DNA from: an uncultured bacterium | Lineage (GTDB): Bacteria; Verrucomicrobiota; Verrucomicrobiia; Opitutales; Intestinicryptomonadaceae | Reading direction: 5' to 3' | DNA: 31,592 nucleotides | Assembly (NCBI GenBank): GCA_905214995.1 | Contig: CAJMOT010000009.1 | Location: forward strand, 1-31,592 | Shown here: piece by piece, positions 30,544 through 31,592 of the stretch | How the letters are laid out: each line of letters begins with the position of its first letter | How positions within the stretch are numbered: position 1 is the stretch's first letter | Notes under the pieces: generated by a model | The model's input: the letters and a program-made list of their open reading frames with translations, nothing else | The model's database searches: none | Told to the model about the DNA's origin: nothing | Position numbers and translations under genes: made by a program

Positions 30544-31592
30544 ATGAAAAACATACCGTCTCTTCCGCTCCTTTCCGTTGCGCTCTTTGCCGCCGCTTCC
30601 CTGTACTCCTCGGACAAGTACTTCGGCTCCTCTTCCGCCGTTTTCACAAGCAATACGGCGTGGTTTTCGGACGAGGCGAGAACGGAGCGGACGACGCCCC
30701 CGACGAGCGGCGAGGACACCGCGATATTTTACAAGACAATGGGGGAAGCGTCTTATGCGCCGACCGCGTGGATTACGCAAATCGACACCTATGTGGGCAA
30801 TATCGTTTCCGCCGGCAACAACGGCATAATAAACCTCGGCAAAGAGCTTTTGAACCAGAGCGTGCCGGTAAACTTTCAGGTATACGGCAAACTGTCCGTC
30901 CAGATTTGCGACGAAAGCGGGATAATGTCTTTCGGAACCTCCTTTGACAGCGCGGAGGGAAGCGCGGCGGTCGAATTGGTTTTCGGGGAAATCGAAGTCG
31001 GAGCGCAGGTTTACGGCGGGAGAACTTACGATTCATACCAAACCGTTTCGCTGTCTTTTGATTATCGCGATTCGAGGGTATCGAGTTCCCTGATAACCGT
31101 AAACGGAGACGTGAAAATCGGGGGCTGCGCGGCTGAGGGCGTAAATTCTGCGGCTACCATGTACATCGGCGCGGACAAGATGAGAGCTCTGGGCGTTATG
31201 AGGTTCGAGCGCAACGGCTGGGGATTTTCAAACGCCATATTCAGCAAGGCGTCGGTTCTTGAATTGGGCGGGCTAGCGGCGACGGATCCGAACGGGGACT
31301 TTACAATATACAACAATGTCGGGAGCGGTTTTGCGTCCGAGATAGTATTCAAGAACGCTGTGGGGATGGATTGCCAGTACATAGGGGCGATAGTGGACGA
31401 CGGCAACAACAGGGCGGACTTGTCGGCGATAAAAGCCGTTATGAATGTCACGATGGACGGCGATGGCACGCAGCGCATTTTCCAGGCGGTGCAGTCTAAA
31501 ACCGACATATTGGGGAGAATGGGCGGAACCTATGCGGCAAAGAGCGGGCGGTTATTCATGGACAACTCGCGGATAGCGGCGGATTACAGGCT
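30544..31592 (+). CDS. Large exported surface-type protein, N-terminal part (runs off the window)
   Basis: From the ATG at 30544 the frame is open to the window edge, about 349 residues. It begins with a signal peptide (MKNIPSLPLLSVALFAAASL, cleavage near residue 22). The rest is a beta-rich, Gly/Asn/Ser-rich sequence with repeated strand-turn units such as NIVSAGNNGIINLGKELLNQ, VNGDVKIGGCAAEGVNSAAT and LELGGLAATDPNGDF. This is the look of a right-handed beta-helix in autotransporter-type or PEP-CTERM surface proteins of Verrucomicrobiota. No enzyme motif is visible, and the C-terminus, which would show a sorting signal or barrel, is outside. A perfect consensus promoter precedes it, so high expression is expected. 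Confidence 0.75.
   Translation, partial: MKNIPSLPLLSVALFAAASLYSSDKYFGSSSAVFTSNTAWFSDEARTERTTPPTSGEDTAIFYKTMGEASYAPTAWITQIDTYVGNIVSAGNNGIINLGKELLNQSVPVNFQVYGKLSVQICDESGIMSFGTSFDSAEGSAAVELVFGEIEVGAQVYGGRTYDSYQTVSLSFDYRDSRVSSSLITVNGDVKIGGCAAEGVNSAATMYIGADKMRALGVMRFERNGWGFSNAIFSKASVLELGGLAATDPNGDFTIYNNVGSGFASEIVFKNAVGMDCQYIGAIVDDGNNRADLSAIKAVMNVTMDGDGTQRIFQAVQSKTDILGRMGGTYAAKSGRLFMDNSRIAADYR

Overview
The window looks like chromosomal DNA of a GC-rich Gram-negative bacterium, most likely a Verrucomicrobiota member of the Opitutales type. This is inferred from two proteins with PEP-CTERM sorting tails, a fused NapH/NapG-like polyferredoxin beside a DUF362 protein, an Mrp protein without its CxxC motif, a divergent galactokinase paired with a eukaryote-type UDP-sugar pyrophosphorylase, and a general lack of Shine-Dalgarno (SD) sequences. 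No rRNA, tRNA, CRISPR array or insertion sequence was recognised.

Layout. At 1-1226 (minus) two secreted alpha/beta-hydrolase paralogues overlap by ATGA; the second runs off the window. rpsU (1466-1666, minus) has a perfect SD and its own terminator. A DUF362 protein and a polyferredoxin (1817-4642, minus) form a probable redox pair. A TauE/SafE permease (4754-5506), a PEP-CTERM subtilase (5833-7461, minus), enolase (7643-8935, minus), an acyl-CoA/acyl-ACP synthetase-like enzyme (9070-10707) and a PEP-CTERM protein (11073-12191) follow.

From 19802 down to 12341 a tightly overlapping minus-strand block encodes Mu-like virion proteins: portal (DUF935), protease, a two-domain decoration-like protein, a probable major capsid protein, a gp36-like connector, several small proteins and a large hub-like protein. 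All frames are intact. I could recognise no terminase, transposase/integrase, repressor, tail tube, sheath, tape measure or lysis gene. It is either a trimmed Mu-like prophage or a retained capsid system, and is the best candidate here for something undescribed.

After a secreted protein of unknown function (19976-21529) and a bidirectional terminator, a minus-strand series carries galK-like, galE, UDP-sugar pyrophosphorylase and VOC genes (25755-21671). This suggests a galT-independent route from galactose, or a related sugar, to UDP-sugars. Upstream lie rpmF-plsX-fabH (28617-26086), the usual L32/fatty-acid initiation cluster, and ruvA-mrp (30317-28708), coupled by ATGA. The window ends inside a large putative surface protein (30544 onward) driven by a perfect consensus sigma-70-type promoter.

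Translation and promoter signals: most start codons lack an SD, several predicted transcripts have very short leaders, and rpsU stands out with a ten-base perfect SD. In Bacteroidota this pattern is linked to bS21 autoregulation.
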